From assembly GCA_030544215.1 (NCBI GenBank), contig JARZZO010000012.1:39347194-39411193 (forward strand): a DNA stretch of 64,000 nucleotides. The letters are read 5' to 3'. The stretch's first letter is position 1; every line of letters begins with the position of its first letter. This DNA comes from Zantedeschia hybrid cultivar. Taxonomy: Eukaryota > Streptophyta > Magnoliopsida > Alismatales > Araceae. The translations under genes were made by a program, and so were the position numbers. This document shows, in pieces, positions 1 through 11,099 of this stretch. Under the pieces are notes generated by a model, which saw only the letters and a list, made by a program, of their open reading frames with translations, did not search any database and had not been told where the DNA came from.

Positions 1-465
1 GCTTTCGTTTATTGCTTTCCTTTACTTCTGCGGTTGCCTGGTAGTGTTTCTGGGAGGTGGGGATAGGATGATCCCTACTGAGCCCAATTTTGGTGTGGCT
101 CACTCCCTAGTTTTTTAGGTGTGGACCTCCCGGCGAGCGTTGGCGTGTGGTTTTCTTCCTAGTGTTCGGGCCAGCAGCTATCTCAGTTCTGAGGTATGCC
201 CCGATGTTATTGTACCTTTTCTTTTGCTTGTACATATTTAATTTATGTGGACTATGTAATTGTTGTTGGATTGTATACGAACATTGACATTGTGCTTCCC
301 ACGTATTTGTACATTTATTGTAGTCCGTGAGATTGTTTTATTTAGCCATGTTTAACATTTATTTCTCCAGACGTGTTGTTTGAGATCCGGGTGTGAACCA
401 AAAGGTAATGGTTCGATACCCATTTAGTAATTTGGTCTCCAATTATAGGGTGGCGGGTCATTACA
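1..465 (+). repeat. 3' part of the 5' LTR of a Tekay/Del-like Ty3/gypsy element (Tekay-1)
   Basis: The window opens inside this LTR. Its end is fixed by TTACA at 461-465, followed two bases later by TGGTATCAGAGC, the classic primer-binding site for initiator methionine tRNA. The stretch resembles the 3' half of the solo LTR at 20826-22949: both have a GATCC-rich block, a 'TATGCCCCGATGT' block and a terminal 'GGTGGCGGGT' box. The matching 3' LTR starts at 20529. Lineage assignment follows from the gag downstream and is an inference. Confidence 0.85.
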
Positions 466-614
466 TATGGTATCAGAGCTCAGTCTTGTGAAGTATGTGA
501 TAAGCTAAAAGGTAATGGTTCGATACCCATTTAGTAATTTGGTCTCCAATTATAGGGTGGCGGGTCATTACATATGGTATCAGAGCTCAGTCTTGTGAAG
601 TATGTGATAAGCTA
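401..614 (+). repeat. 107-bp perfect tandem duplication across the LTR/primer-binding-site joint
   Basis: Bases 401-507 and 508-614 look identical. Each unit starts inside the LTR, crosses the LTR end and the primer-binding site, and ends in the leader. The element therefore carries two LTR ends (465 and 572) and two primer-binding sites (468-480 and 575-587). The identity points to a recent event or one copied intact. Confidence 0.95.
575..587 (+). other. Primer-binding site of Tekay-1 (second of two copies)
   Basis: TGGTATCAGAGCT is complementary to the 3' end of plant initiator methionine tRNA and would prime minus-strand DNA synthesis. An identical copy lies at 468-480. The second copy is the one adjoining the normal leader. 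Confidence 0.9.
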
Positions 615-726
615 AGTTAAATATTATACTCCAACAATAAGTATGAGTCTGTATAGGCGATGGCTGCTGGTACAGGTTAATAGGTTTTGATCCGCTTTTT
701 TCGATTTTCGTATTTATAGAGTAGTG

Positions 727-1276
727 ATGGCACCTAAGAGGAGAGCTCCGTTGGTTCGTAATGCGGGGAATGACGATGATAGTTTAGAGGCAGATGGGCA
801 GAATGTGGATCGTTTCGTAGAGGCTATGATTGGGGCAATGTCTAGATATCAACCCAGAGATGGTAGTGAGGGATCTAACACCTAAGGCGGTCAGTCCACG
901 GTGATGGAGCGGTTCTTGAAGTTGAAGACATCTTCTTTCACAAGTCAACCTGACCCAGATGAGGCGGCTCATTAGATTAAGGAAGTAGAGAAGGCATTCG
1001 ATGTTCTTGAGTGTGCTAAGGATGAGAAGACCTTGTTGGCAACCTACTTGTTGAAAGACGATGCCTATGATTGGTGGGTTACCATCAACAGGATGATGTT
1101 TGCGAATAGATCTTTGGGAGAGATTCCCTGGGAGGCATTTGTTAAAGAGTTTAGTGGACAGTACTTCCCGAGGCATGTTCGGAAGGCCAAGGAAAGGAAG
1201 TTTATGGAGATGGTGCAGAGTGATATGACAGTTCTAGAATATCAGATGAAGTTTGTAGCTCTGGGAAGATTCATTC
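727..1276 (+). pseudogene. gag: Tekay/Del-like Ty3/gypsy gag, truncated by an insertion
   Basis: The frame starts with ATG at 727 and a basic N-terminus (MAPKRRAP). From about codon 60 it has the retrotransposon gag (capsid) pattern: aspartate-rich DPDEAA, then EKAFDVL, a DDAYDWW segment and YFPRHVRKAKERKF. Stops lie in frame at 883 (TAA) and 973 (TAG). The reading frame ends at 1276, where the Copia-1 LTR begins, so the rest of gag and nearly all of pol are gone. The capsid would coat the element RNA in the cytoplasm. Chromovirus assignment is by gag pattern and the initiator-tRNA primer; no chromodomain survives here. Confidence 0.85.
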
Positions 1277-2797
1277 TGTTAGTCTTAGGTGGCCTACAAG
1301 CCAATATGACTTTGTAATCTCGTTCATTTATTAATAAAATGGCATTATATTCATTGTGTGTAAATCGTATTAATTATCATCTCATAATGAAGTCTGTGAA
1401 TATGTGCGATAGTGATCAAATTATGATGAGATCATACTAATGAGACTGATCACTTAAACACACATATTCTTAAAAGTTTATAGTCGGAGAATATCAGAGA
1501 AGGACATCCCATATCCAGTTACACTAGTACAGATTACTCCTGCTCATATGATGAGGGTGACTGATCTCATAGTCACTTGTGTAGAGACACTAAGGTGAAT
1601 CTGTAGGTGCTTATTAGAGAATGAGTTCATTGAACAGATCCGACTGAATCGCTGGATGGTATAGTACCTCACTGTCAACCAGCTTAATTCTATTGTCGCA
1701 GTTGCGTGAATGGTCTACGGACCTGAGACACCAAGAACACCTTGTCGGTGGCCTTCTGTGCTTTGACCTTGGTTTATGAATCTCTAACCACGGGATTCTA
1801 AATAGCCAAGGATCGAGTACAGCGGAATACCGTCAAAGCGAATTGAGTGTCAATAAGGAATCATTAGCTCTCGGTACATAGAGAGAGAATGCTCTAAGAA
1901 GGATGTGCGGAAGTCTCTGGCCAAGGCGGACGATAATATCGAGAAAGGATTTTTTCGATATTATACAGCAACATCCGATCCAAGTGAGTTGACCGGTTAA
2001 GGATTGACAGTATACCATACCCTGAGTTGACTCGAGAGTATTGTACGAATGAAGGATTATATCCATGTTGTAATTGTCGGCGGAAAGGTTCCAAGAGTGG
2101 GTTACTTAACCCCAATACGTTCCGAGTTCACGCGGTGTTGTTTGGCAACCAACGTGATTGGAGGCCAGATCGAATTCGACTTGCGACATTAATTCGATTG
2201 ATTAATTAATTAATATGAGTTATTAATTGATTAATCAGGCCAGTGAGGAGTCACTGGTCTTATTGGGCCATTAACCGGATTGGTTATTGAGCCTAGAGGG
2301 TCACAGGCAAATGAATCTCAAGGCCATAGATAATAAAGTGGGTTTTATATAAACTAAGGATTTTTACGAAAAACCACGCGGTTAATATAAAATGTAGCGA
2401 ACGGGCTGATCAGGCCAAGCTGCTGCTCAACCCTAGCCGCCCCCTCCTCTCTTCCTCTCTCTCTCTGGCGCCCCAGGCCAGATTTGCTCTCCGGGTCTGC
2501 TCCGCCGCTTCTCCGACTCTCGTCCGATGGGAAATCATCTGCGTATTGTGGCGATCGTTGCGGCGAATGGCGGAGGCTTCGTGGGCTACGAAGAACGAGG
2601 AACCGTGATGATATCCACTGCAAGGAGGATCACAGTGTCACACCGACGAAACCGATCGGTCGCGGATTAGAATCCGCACACGGTAAGAAACGATTATCCG
2701 ATAATCGATTTAAATATTCGAAATCGGAAACGGATCGCTTGTTTTAATTTTATTTTCTGCTGCGTGAGTGATCCGGAGAAACGCCGAGAAACCAACA
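1277..2797 (+). repeat. 5' LTR of Copia-1
   Basis: The repeat runs from TGTTAG to CAACA (1521 bp) and is co-linear with the Copia-2 LTRs at 26119-27660 and 52032-53583. A TATA box (TATATAA) lies at 2346-2352. A block GCCTAGAGGGTCAC at about 2291 is shared with the other copia LTR families here. Downstream of the TATA box is a CT-rich run (about 2430-2466), as expected for a plant leader. Confidence 0.92.
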
Positions 2798-4296
2798 GTG
2801 GTATTAGATCCAGGTTCCACTGTTTCTCGCCCGTTTCGATCTTCAAAATTAATTTTTTCTTGTAATATTCCCTGCATTATAATTCGATTAATTGCTTGAT
2901 TTGTGTTCATACGATCAACACAATTAATTAGATTAATTTTAATCTTGCAAAATCGGATTTTTGGGGATTTTTGGGTGTTCTTCACGTGATGAAGAATGTG
3001 ATCTTGCCGGCGTCGTTTAGTAAATCTTGGTGGCTGGGAAGGATGACCAAGAAGCCCAGGGGATCCATGGATCTTGTCCGGTCACCGCTGGCATCAAGGC
3101 CGCTGCCGAGAACCAACTAGTGGTGCTGCATCCGGGGTCCTCTTCTTCATCTTATGAGTTTGGAACTAGAAAATGGGAGGTGTAAAAGGGGTCAGATTGA
3201 TGGGTGTAAGCCCACCGCAGGCTGCCCCATCAGCGCCGAAATGGTTGCCGGCGATGGGGGCATCGCCGGTGGGGCCTGGCGGTGCCTAGGCGCCCAGCGG
3301 CGGCGGCCTGCAAGTAGGCTTATGGTTTTCAGGTGGGGAAGGGGAAACTAGGCAAGGGGACCCGATCCTTTGCCGATCGGACCGGTCGGGTCGAGTCAGG
3401 GCCTGGTCAGACCAGGCCTGAGCTAGGCGCCCTACTGTGGGTGCCTGGTCCGAGCCCTAGCTGGGCCAGTGCCTGAGCCCAATGGCTCAGCCCAAGAGGT
3501 TGAGCCTTCTTTCTAATTTTCTCCTATTTCTAAAACCCATATTAAACCCCTTAATTCCTATTAAACCTCAAGCCCATTTAATATATCATTAAAATTTGAT
3601 TTTAATTTTAAAATTCAAAATTGTTTTGAAAATTAATATTATTATCAGATTTTAATTTATTTGGGCAATCATGATTATGGAATCATTAATATTAATAAAA
3701 TGTTGTTAATTAATTAGGATTAATTATTAACTTAAATGTTAAATTAATAATTAATTTTAATTGACTAATTTAAGTATTAAATTAGTAGTTATTATTTAAT
3801 ATGAGTTAATTGTTAATTTAAGTGTTAAATTAATAATTCACTTTAATTAACTAATCAAATGGTTTAATTAGAAGTTATTAATTAATTGGTGTTAATTATT
3901 AGTTTAAGAATTAAATTAGTAATTAACAATAATCCACTAATCTAAGAGTTAGATTAGTAGTTAATAAATAATTAGTGTTAATTATTAATTTAAGAGTTAA
4001 ATTAGTGATCAACATTAATTAACTAGTCTAAGAGTTAGATTAGTAATTAATAACTTATTAGAGTTTATTATTAATTTAAATGTTTAATTAGTGATTAAAT
4101 TTAATTTACTGATCTAAGAGTTAGATTAGTAATTCATTATTAATAGTCTAATTGTTAAATTATTAATAATGGTTTATCTAAATGTTAGATTATTTAATTA
4201 TTAGAAATGTTCTAATTTACATGGAATATTTTTTAATTATAAATTTGGAGTGTATGAATATGTGATGTGTATTTTATATGCTTTTAAATTTGATTT
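2798..4296 (+). other. Copia-1 leader: degenerate primer-binding site, GC-rich palindromic block, AT-rich tract
   Basis: The leader opens with TGGTATTAGATCC, a primer-binding site with substitutions from TGGTATCAGAGCC. The stretch 3000-3530 is GC-rich and contains a palindrome (GGCCTGGTC and GACCAGGCC, about 3402-3420). From about 3540 the sequence becomes strongly AT-rich. Short open frames here are not conserved in the other copia leaders, so I call none of them genes. Confidence 0.75.
3690..4260 (+). repeat. Array of short AT-rich hairpins in the Copia-1 leader
   Basis: Successive units are short inverted repeats with a 3-nt loop. Examples are CTAATTTAA / TTAAATTAG and CTAATCTAA / TTAGATTAG, spaced roughly 35-50 bp. 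Paired positions change together (TTT/AAA to TCT/AGA), so pairing is kept while the sequence varies. The same kind of array occupies the matching place in Copia-2 and in both decayed copia elements. Confidence 0.8.
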
Positions 4297-4317
4297 TGAT
4301 GAGGTAGAATCCGATTC

Positions 4318-4623
4318 GGCCCATTAAACAGGCCTAACACTGAGATCAGTCCAACGGCAGCAGTAAGCAGTCCAGTGTTCCTCGGCCCATCAGCGACCCA
4401 ATAGCCTTCGGCCCATTAGCGGCTCAGCAGCCCTCGGCCCAGTAGGCTTCAGCCCACTAAGCGGCACCTAGCCCGTCAGCGGCCCAACCCCCTTCGGCCC
4501 AATAACCGTATCCGGCCCACTCCGGTGGGAGGGTTAGGAACTATGGCGGTTTACCAGTAAACCCAAAACATAGTCCTATATCGGCTGCCACCGTTTAACA
4601 TCCTCTATCCTCCGCTATAAATA
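4318..4623 (+). promoter_or_regulatory. LTR promoter: cluster of GGCCCA motifs upstream of a TATA box
   Basis: About seven copies of GGCCCA lie between 4318 and 4520, mostly as TCGGCCCA with A/T-rich 3' flanks, ahead of TATAAATA at 4616-4623. GGCCCA/TGGGCC is the plant site II element, known as a TCP-factor target in promoters active in dividing cells. That this LTR is driven this way is inference. The 3' LTR keeps the same layout, with its TATA box at 18671-18678. Confidence 0.65.
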
Positions 4624-5012
4624 CACGGCTATTTATTACTAAAGGGATGTCTTCATGACCCCAAGGAGTACAGTACAAAAAGCATTAAAGCTACTTCTTC
4701 CACTTCTCTGACTTCTGAATCGAATCATCTTCAGAAGCTAACTTAACCATCGGAGGGGGTTCCTTAGGGCTGAAGCCCGGGACTCCTACTGACTGGTTCT
4801 TCTTCTTTCCCTCCTTCTGCAGGGGCTCGGTTTGATTCATCGTCGACCTTTCCGAGTCAGTCTCGGCCACCGACCTCGGGTCTTCTCCCTCCGGTCTCGA
4901 CGCCATTCGCTGGCTGGTCCGCCTTGCCCAAAGGTGCCTCGCCCCTGCCTCGCATCAACGGTTACTCGTCCGGTGAAGCCTCGGCCATGCCCTCCGTAGG
5001 CTGGCCCACATC

Positions 5013-6599
5013 TATTAGAATTGGGTGGCCTCATAGCCAATCATTGTACATTCTAGTTCAAATAATTAATAAAGGCAATTATTTATTCATTTATAGTTCT
5101 CGCAAAGTAACTATCGTAATGAAGGTCCATAGACAAATGTATGGGATATTGAATCATGATGAGATCATGATAGTGAGATCAATATCCTCAGTCAATTGTC
5201 TTAAACAGTTCTCAATCATAGGATATTTGAGATAGACATTAAATATCCGATAAGATCGACACAAGTTATGTCTGCTCATATGATGAGGGTGAATGATCTC
5301 ACATTCACTCGTGTGGTGACACTAAGACAAACAAGTGGGTGCTCATTAGAGAATGAGTTCACTGAACAGACGCAAATAAGAATTCCTGGATGGTAATTAT
5401 ACCTATTAGTCAACCAAGGAATTCAATCGTTGCAGTAGCACAGTTGGTCCTTTGACCTGAGTCACCAATGATACCTTGTTTGTGGACCATTGTATCTTGA
5501 TTCTCTGACTCGTGGAGTTTAACCATTAAGTCCACCATAATCGGTCTTTCAGATACAGTGGAAAGCTTGCGAAGGTAATTGAGTGAACAACAAGGGATCA
5601 TTCACTCTTGGTATAAGACTGGAGAGAGAATGTCCTATGGATGTGTACACAGAAATCCCTGGCCATGGTCAAATGAAAGAATTGTCTTTCTAGATATTAA
5701 TTGTGTACTGGAATCCATCTGGATAATGCGATAGAGGATTTGACTATAAAACCATACCCTTGCGTTATCAGGACATTGCATGAGTGAAGGATTAGATCTG
5801 TGCGGCATCTGCAGACGGAAAGGTTCAATTGAAGGGAACAGTATCCCTTATATCTTATGGGATCATGAGGTAGTGTTTGGTGCTGTTCATGATCAGAAGG
5901 CCAAGTGATTTAATCACCAGATGATAATTCACTTGTTTATTAAATTAATCATTTAACATATGATGTTTAAATATTAATTAATAAATATTAAACTCAAGAA
6001 ATAGTTCTAAGTTTAATGGGCCAGCAACCGGACTGATCTATGGGCCTAGAGGGTCACACACATAAGAGTTCTCGTCAGACGGTGAGAGACGTTAAATTTC
6101 ATACTTATCTGGGTTTTTATGAAAAGTCGCAGGATAAACATGAAGATTTAATGGAGAATTATCCAAGGCCAAACTCTTGGATAATCATGAGGATTAATCC
6201 TTATGCTTATCCTTATTTCTATATAAGGAGGGCCAAGGGGAAGGGGTAAAAAGTTGGTTGGACGAATTTTTACCCAGATTCTCTTTCTCCTCTCTCTCTC
6301 TCCTTCTCTCTCTCTTAGAGTGAATCTATCTCTCTCCGCGCATGGTGGATTTGAGATCTGGTCGGAGCACTCAAGTCGAGGAGGAAATCGTGTCTGTTGC
6401 GGGAACTCGTGTGGATACCTCTAGAGATCGTACGCGTGCGCGATTACCGAGTCGGCATCATCCACGGGAGATTCGAAACCCTGCAAAGGTGAAGAACTGT
6501 TCTTCCCGCATCGTTTATTTTAATGTCCGTTTTACGACCCCAGCAATCGATACAATGGAATCGATTTTATTTCTGCTGCGTTCATGGCGATTCCTTACA
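5013..6599 (+). mobile_element. Solo LTR of a third copia family
   Basis: This 1587-bp unit runs from TATTAG (an altered TGTTAG) to TTACA. It is flanked by ACATC at 5008-5012 and 6600-6604, and the uninterrupted sequence is present in the other LTR (around 19060). It shares the GGGCCTAGAGGGTCACAC block (6042-6059) with the other copia LTRs, has a TATA box at 6220-6226 and a long CT-rich stretch at about 6280-6320. No internal region is present, so it arose by LTR-LTR recombination. Open frames inside it are incidental. Confidence 0.93.
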
Positions 6600-6790
6600 A
6601 CATCCGTCCGGGGGAGTTTTGGCTTTGCTCTCATCCGGGCATCCCTCGGCTTCAGGTCTTCAGCCTCGTCTCCGCCCTCGCCGCATTCCGGATCCCCGTC
6701 GGGCCTTTTCTACCGATCCGATCCAGCTTCGGATTCCAACTTCGGATTCCAGCCTCAGAATCTGGTCGTGATAGCTTCGGCTACATCACG

Positions 6791-6805
6791 TGGCACCGTC
6801 TGTGG
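6791..6805 (+). other. Candidate primer-binding site of the Tat element
   Basis: TGGCACCGTCTGTGG starts two bases after the LTR end. It begins with TGG, as expected for pairing with a tRNA CCA end. It resembles the TGGCGCCGTCTGTGG site usual in Tat-type elements, with one change. I did not assign the tRNA. Confidence 0.65.
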
Positions 6806-6822
6806 TAAACAAGCAAATAGTC

Positions 6823-8250
6823 ATGTCTCATCGTCCTGCGACCCGACGATCCGGACAAGACGAGGCAGAGATGCGGGCAACTTCAACACAACCACTTCAT
6901 TCCGAAGGCGCCCCATCTGCTCCACCACAAAGCGCGGCTCTGCCTGTCATACCAGAGTCCTTCGCTACTGGAGACAACCGAATGGAAGAACTTCGGCAGC
7001 AAGTGGCGACACTAGCCGCCGCCGTTACCTCTCTTGTGCCCTTACAAGATATGGTATCCGCCATCGCCCAACGCATGGGGCTATTGGGCCAGCTCCCTCA
7101 ACAAATGCCTCCTCCTCCATTCTATCCCGTCCAAGATACAAGGTTCCGGTCGGCACCCTCACAGGTCTTCCCTGACGAGACCGCCACGGCACACAGCGCG
7201 CCCTCGGCACCGCTTGCCCGAGTCTTGCGCACCGACCGCATTGTAACGGAGCAAAGTTATGCTTCGTCCGAGTTTCGCCCAGCCGGAACCGGAGGACATT
7301 CGGTCGCTACTTCAACTGCCCCGGACCTGGACCGGCAGTTGATGGCAATGAGAAAAGAGATGCAGCAGATGGTGTCTCGGCCGTACGGAGCGCCTCTTGC
7401 CAGCACCATCCTAGAGCAAACTCCGTTTACGCTAGAGCTCCTGGCTACCGAGGTACCTCCTAACTTCAAACTGCCAAAAGGCCCCCTCTACGACCGAATG
7501 ACAGATCCGGTCTGCCACTTCCAGAGGTTCAATACCTACCTCTCTGTCCGAGGGGTCGCCGAGGCAGTCCGCTGCCGTCTATTCCCCCTCACCCTTGAGA
7601 AGACTGCCCTAACCTGGCTCGAGGCATTGGCCCCCAACTCCATCTACTCTTTAGTCCAGTTGGGCCAACTATTCATCGACCAGTTTTATGATGCCACCCG
7701 GCAATGCAAAACTTCGGCCAGCCTATTAGCCATTCGGCAAGGCCCGACCGAGACCCTCCAGGAATATTTCACCAAATTCCGAGCTGAAGCGGCCCACATC
7801 CCGAACCTAGACAGTTCGATTGCGGTCTCGGCCGTAATTAGTGGGTGCCGGGACGAGGGGCTTCTCGGCTCTATCGGGAAGCGCCATCCCTCTACCTTCC
7901 AGGACCTTGTAGCCCGGGCCCATAAATACATCAACCGGGAGGCCCTGATGATGTCCAAGCGCAAAAGTACAGCCGAAGCAATACCGGCGCCTATCCCTCC
8001 GGCGATCCGTCCTCGACCCGAAGATCAAGAACCCTCTCGTAAGCGACATCGGAGGGAGCAGTGGGACCGAGATAAGCGACGGGATCCGCAAATGCGGTAC
8101 CTACCGCTACCCGCTCCCCCTTCCCGAATGCTTATGGAGGTAAAGGGTATGCTCCGACGGCTGGAGCGCATCAAAACTGATCCTCGCCGAAGAGATCCCG
8201 ACAAATATTGCGAATACCATTGGGAGATCGGCCATTCAACTAATGAATTG
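6823..8250 (+). pseudogene. gag: Tat-type gag (capsid and nucleocapsid), ends in a frameshift
   Basis: ATG at 6823 (MSHRPATRR) starts a hydrophilic, Pro/Ser/Gln-rich region. The capsid domain follows from about 7455 (PPNFKLPKGPLYD) through LTWLEAL, LGQLFIDQFY and LQEYFTKFRAEAAHI to the INREA segment (about 7940). A basic stretch and the start of a zinc knuckle (YCEYHWEIGHSTNE, about 8207-8247) come last. An extra T near 8246-8248 throws the frame just before the next cysteine, so gag is separated from protease. The neighbouring frame picks up at once with the end of the knuckle, which shows the break is a single-base insertion. Confidence 0.9.
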
Positions 8251-9242
8251 CCGGCACCTTCGGGAGGAAATCGATCGCCTCATAAGGGAGGGCAGACTGC
8301 CATATTACCGGCGAGAGCAGCCTCAGCAGCAGCGGAACCGGGATGTCCCTGAAACGGCCAGACCACATCAACCCTCGGAGAAAGAAACCGCTCCTCCGCC
8401 GAAGGACACCTCGGCCCCGGTAGAAACATCACACCAACGACTCAGTGCCGGGTCTATCATGATGATATCCGGTGGACCGGGAGAAGGATCGAGGCGTCGT
8501 CAGCACAGCTCCACAACAATAGCAGCAGTTGATGTCGAGCCGAAGCGATCTCATCAAGAAGACATTACCTTCGGCCAAGAGGATCTGACTGATATTCAGG
8601 TTCCTCACGACGACGCCCTCGTTATAAACGCTGTAATAAACAGTTACGATGTACATCGTATTTTTGTTGATAATGGAAGTGCTCTAAACATATTATTTTA
8701 CGATTGCTTTGTAAAGATGGGATTGAATGAGGCTAATATGAAGCCTCACCGGGGGCCTCTATTCGGTTTTAACGGCTCGCCTTGCCGAGTAGAGGGCATT
8801 GTCCGGCTCCCTATAACCATAGGTTCGGCTCCCCGGCAATTAACCGTAGAAACGGATTTTGCCGTTGTAAAAGTTGATTCAGCTTACAACACCATCTTCG
8901 GCCGAAGGTTAATCAGCGGGATCGGAGTTGTACCTTCGTCTTTTCACCAGAAGCTGAAATTCCATACCAGCCATGGAATAGGAGAAGCCAAGGGGAATCA
9001 AGAAGCGGCTCGCCAATTTTATATGATTTCGGTTAAGGGAAAGGCTGCGGCCGAATCCCTGTCAATCGAGTCTTCAGTCGAAACATCTCCAGGAGAAGAA
9101 CTCGTCGCCATCCCGGTTCCGGGAGGCAAAGGACGGACTCTCATGATAGGCTCCGGCTTGGAAAAAATTGAAGCCGAGCGACTCGCCGAGTTTCTGAAAG
9201 AAAACCTTGACGTCTTCGCCTGGTCTCCTGCAGATAGGCCGG
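8243..9242 (+). pseudogene. pro: Tat-type aspartic protease region of pol
   Basis: The frame begins with the tail of the zinc knuckle and a Gln/Pro-rich spacer. The retropepsin core follows at about 8600-8990, with the active-site motif VDNGSALNILF at 8668-8700 (DNG in place of the usual DTG or DSG) and the flap-side motif NTIFGRRLI at about 8889. After a linker it reads toward the RT connection (LDVFAWSPAD, about 9208-9237). A one-base deletion near 9240 shifts the frame into the RT, producing a stop a few codons later. Confidence 0.85.
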
Positions 9243-10192
9243 AGTTGACCCGGAGATAGCAGAGCATCGGCTGCATGTCGATCCCAACCAACCCCCGGTC
9301 AAGCAGAAGTGGCGTACCTTCAATCAAGAAAGGAGGTCCGCCATTCAAGCTGAAGTTCAAAAAGGGCTGGACGTCGGGCATCTCCGAGAGGTACACCACC
9401 CCGACTGGATCGCCAATGTGGTAATGGTGCCTAAGAAAGATGGCAAGTGGCGGATGTGCATAGACTTCACCAACCTCTACAAAGCTTGTCCGATGGATAG
9501 CTTCCCGCTACCTCGGATAGATCAGGTGGTGGACGCAACCTCCGGCCACGAGCTATTAAGCTTTCTCGACGCCTACTCAGGCTACCATCAGATCCGAATG
9601 CATCCAGAGGACGAGAGCAAGACCAGCTTTACAACCGATCTCGGTCTATATTGCTATACCCGGATGCCCTTCGGCTTGAAGAATGCCGGAGCAACATATC
9701 AGCGCCTCGTCAACAAAATATTTGCTCCACAGCGTGGCCGCAACATGGAAGTCTACATCGACGACATGCTGGTGAAAAGCTGCGTCGCTGCAAACCATTT
9801 GCCTAACTTGGCCGAAACTTTCTCCACCCTGCGCCAATACAAAATGAAGTTAAATCCAGCGAAGTGCACCTTTGGAGTGGCCTCCGGGAAGTTTCTCGGC
9901 TATATGGTCACTCACCGAGGGGTAGAAGCTAACCCCGCGAAGGTTTCGGCCATCATACAAATGCGCCCTCCGGCTAACATCCGAGAAGTCCAAAAGCTAA
10001 ACGGAAGGATTGCCGCCTTGAGCCGCTTCATGTCTAGAGTGGCAGATTATTGCTTTCACTTCTTCAAGCTACTGAAGAAGGCCAATAATTTCTTCTGGAC
10101 AGACGAGTGCCAATCAGCTTTCGAACAGCTAAAGGTCTATCTCTCTAAAGTTCCCATTTTGTCCAGGCCGGTCCCTGGGGCTATTTATCTAC
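9243..10192 (+). pseudogene. pol: Tat-type reverse transcriptase domain
   Basis: Downstream of the frameshift near 9240 the frame reads through the RT entry, then WIANVVMVPKKDGKWRMCID (from 9409), the LDAYSGYHQI motif, the MPFGLKNAGATYQR motif and the catalytic YIDD box at 9754-9765. The thumb and connection region follow (KFLGYMVTHRG, about 9889). The polymerase core looks complete, with its key aspartates kept. A second frameshift near 10190 breaks the join to RNase H. RT copies element RNA into cDNA inside cytoplasmic particles. Confidence 0.93.
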
Positions 10193-10600
10193 CTTGCGGT
10201 ATCTGAGACAGCTATCAGCGCCGTCCTCGTCTAGGAGCAAGACGACATTCAGAAGCCTGTCTACTATATAAGCCGAGCCCTCCAGGGAGCAGAGCTTCGG
10301 TATCTTGCTCTCGAGAAGCTGGCCTTATCCCTCATCTTATCTGCAAGGAGGCTCCGACCTTACTTCCTCGCCCACTCAATAAAGGTCTTTACCGATCAGC
10401 CTCTGAAGCAAGTCCTCTCCCGGCCAGAAGTGTCCGGCAGACTGGCGAAGTGGGCAATCGAACTGGGAGAGTTCGACGTTTCCTATGCGCCTTGGGTAGC
10501 AATAAAAGCTCAAGCCCTAGCTGATTTTATTGCCGAGCTCACTCGCGAAGCTCCCTCAGCGCCTCAGCCGGAAGTCAATATATCCAAAGCCAAGGATACT
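10193..10600 (+). pseudogene. pol: Tat-type RNase H domain
   Basis: The frame 10193 onward carries the retroelement RNase H that follows RT: SETAISAVLV, then a TAG stop at 10232-10234, then PVYYISRALQGAE, the LALEKLALSLI helix, IKVFTDQPLKQVL and LADFIAEL (about 10520). It degrades the RNA strand of RNA-DNA hybrids. Apart from the TAG the frame stays open into the second RNase H and integrase. Confidence 0.85.
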
Positions 10601-10621
10601 TCGGCTCTTACACCTCCGGCG

Positions 10622-11020
10622 GACGAATGGCGGCTCTATGTAGATGGCTCCGCATGCTCCGTGGGCAGCGGCGCCGGATGGATCTTGGCGTCTCCCGAAG
10701 GGGTCGTCACGGAGTATGCGCTACGCTTCTCCTTTCCAACTACCAATAATGTCGCCGAATATGAAGCCCTCATCTCCGGCTTTCGGGCCGCTAGAAAGCT
10801 TGGCGTGCAGAACATAAAGGCGTTTAGCGACTCTCAGCTAATCGCCAGTCATATTTCTGGGGAATACGAGGCACGGGATGCTATAATGGCATCTTATCTC
10901 CAGGTAACTCGCAAGATCCTCGCTCAATTCAATTCCTACGAAATTTTGCGGATCCCAAGAGCCGAGAATGCTCGAGCCGATGCTCTCTCCCGGCTAGCAT
11001 CAACTCAGGACAGGGGAGGA
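10622..11020 (+). pseudogene. pol: Second (archaeal-type) RNase H domain typical of the Tat lineage
   Basis: Directly downstream and in the same frame lies another RNase H fold. YVDGSACSVGSGAGW (about 10638) holds the first aspartate, NNVAEYEALISGF (about 10746) the glutamate, AFSDSQLIASHISG (about 10823) the second aspartate and NARADALSRLAS (about 10968) the last acidic residue. A dual RNase H is known for Tat-group Ty3/gypsy elements. All four acidic positions are kept here, unlike in the Ogre-like element at 59838. Confidence 0.9.
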
Positions 11021-11099
11021 GGCCGAATGATTCTCGTAGAAGAACTCGCCGAGTCAAGTCTCGAAGAGTCGGAAGTCATGCAAGTGACTGAATCTGAAA

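Larger units (their letters stand above)
4297..6788 (+). repeat. 5' LTR of the Tat element, split by a solo copia LTR
   Basis: The LTR is made of 4297-5012 and 6605-6788, which together give 900 bp, matching 18351-19250. It ends CTACATCA at 6788. The break holds the solo LTR 5013-6599 plus one copy of its target duplication. Confidence 0.95.

Noticed and set aside
6342..7175. Open frame spanning the end of the solo copia LTR, the Tat LTR end and the gag start
   Set aside because: It crosses two element borders and a target duplication, and overlaps the true gag in another frame.
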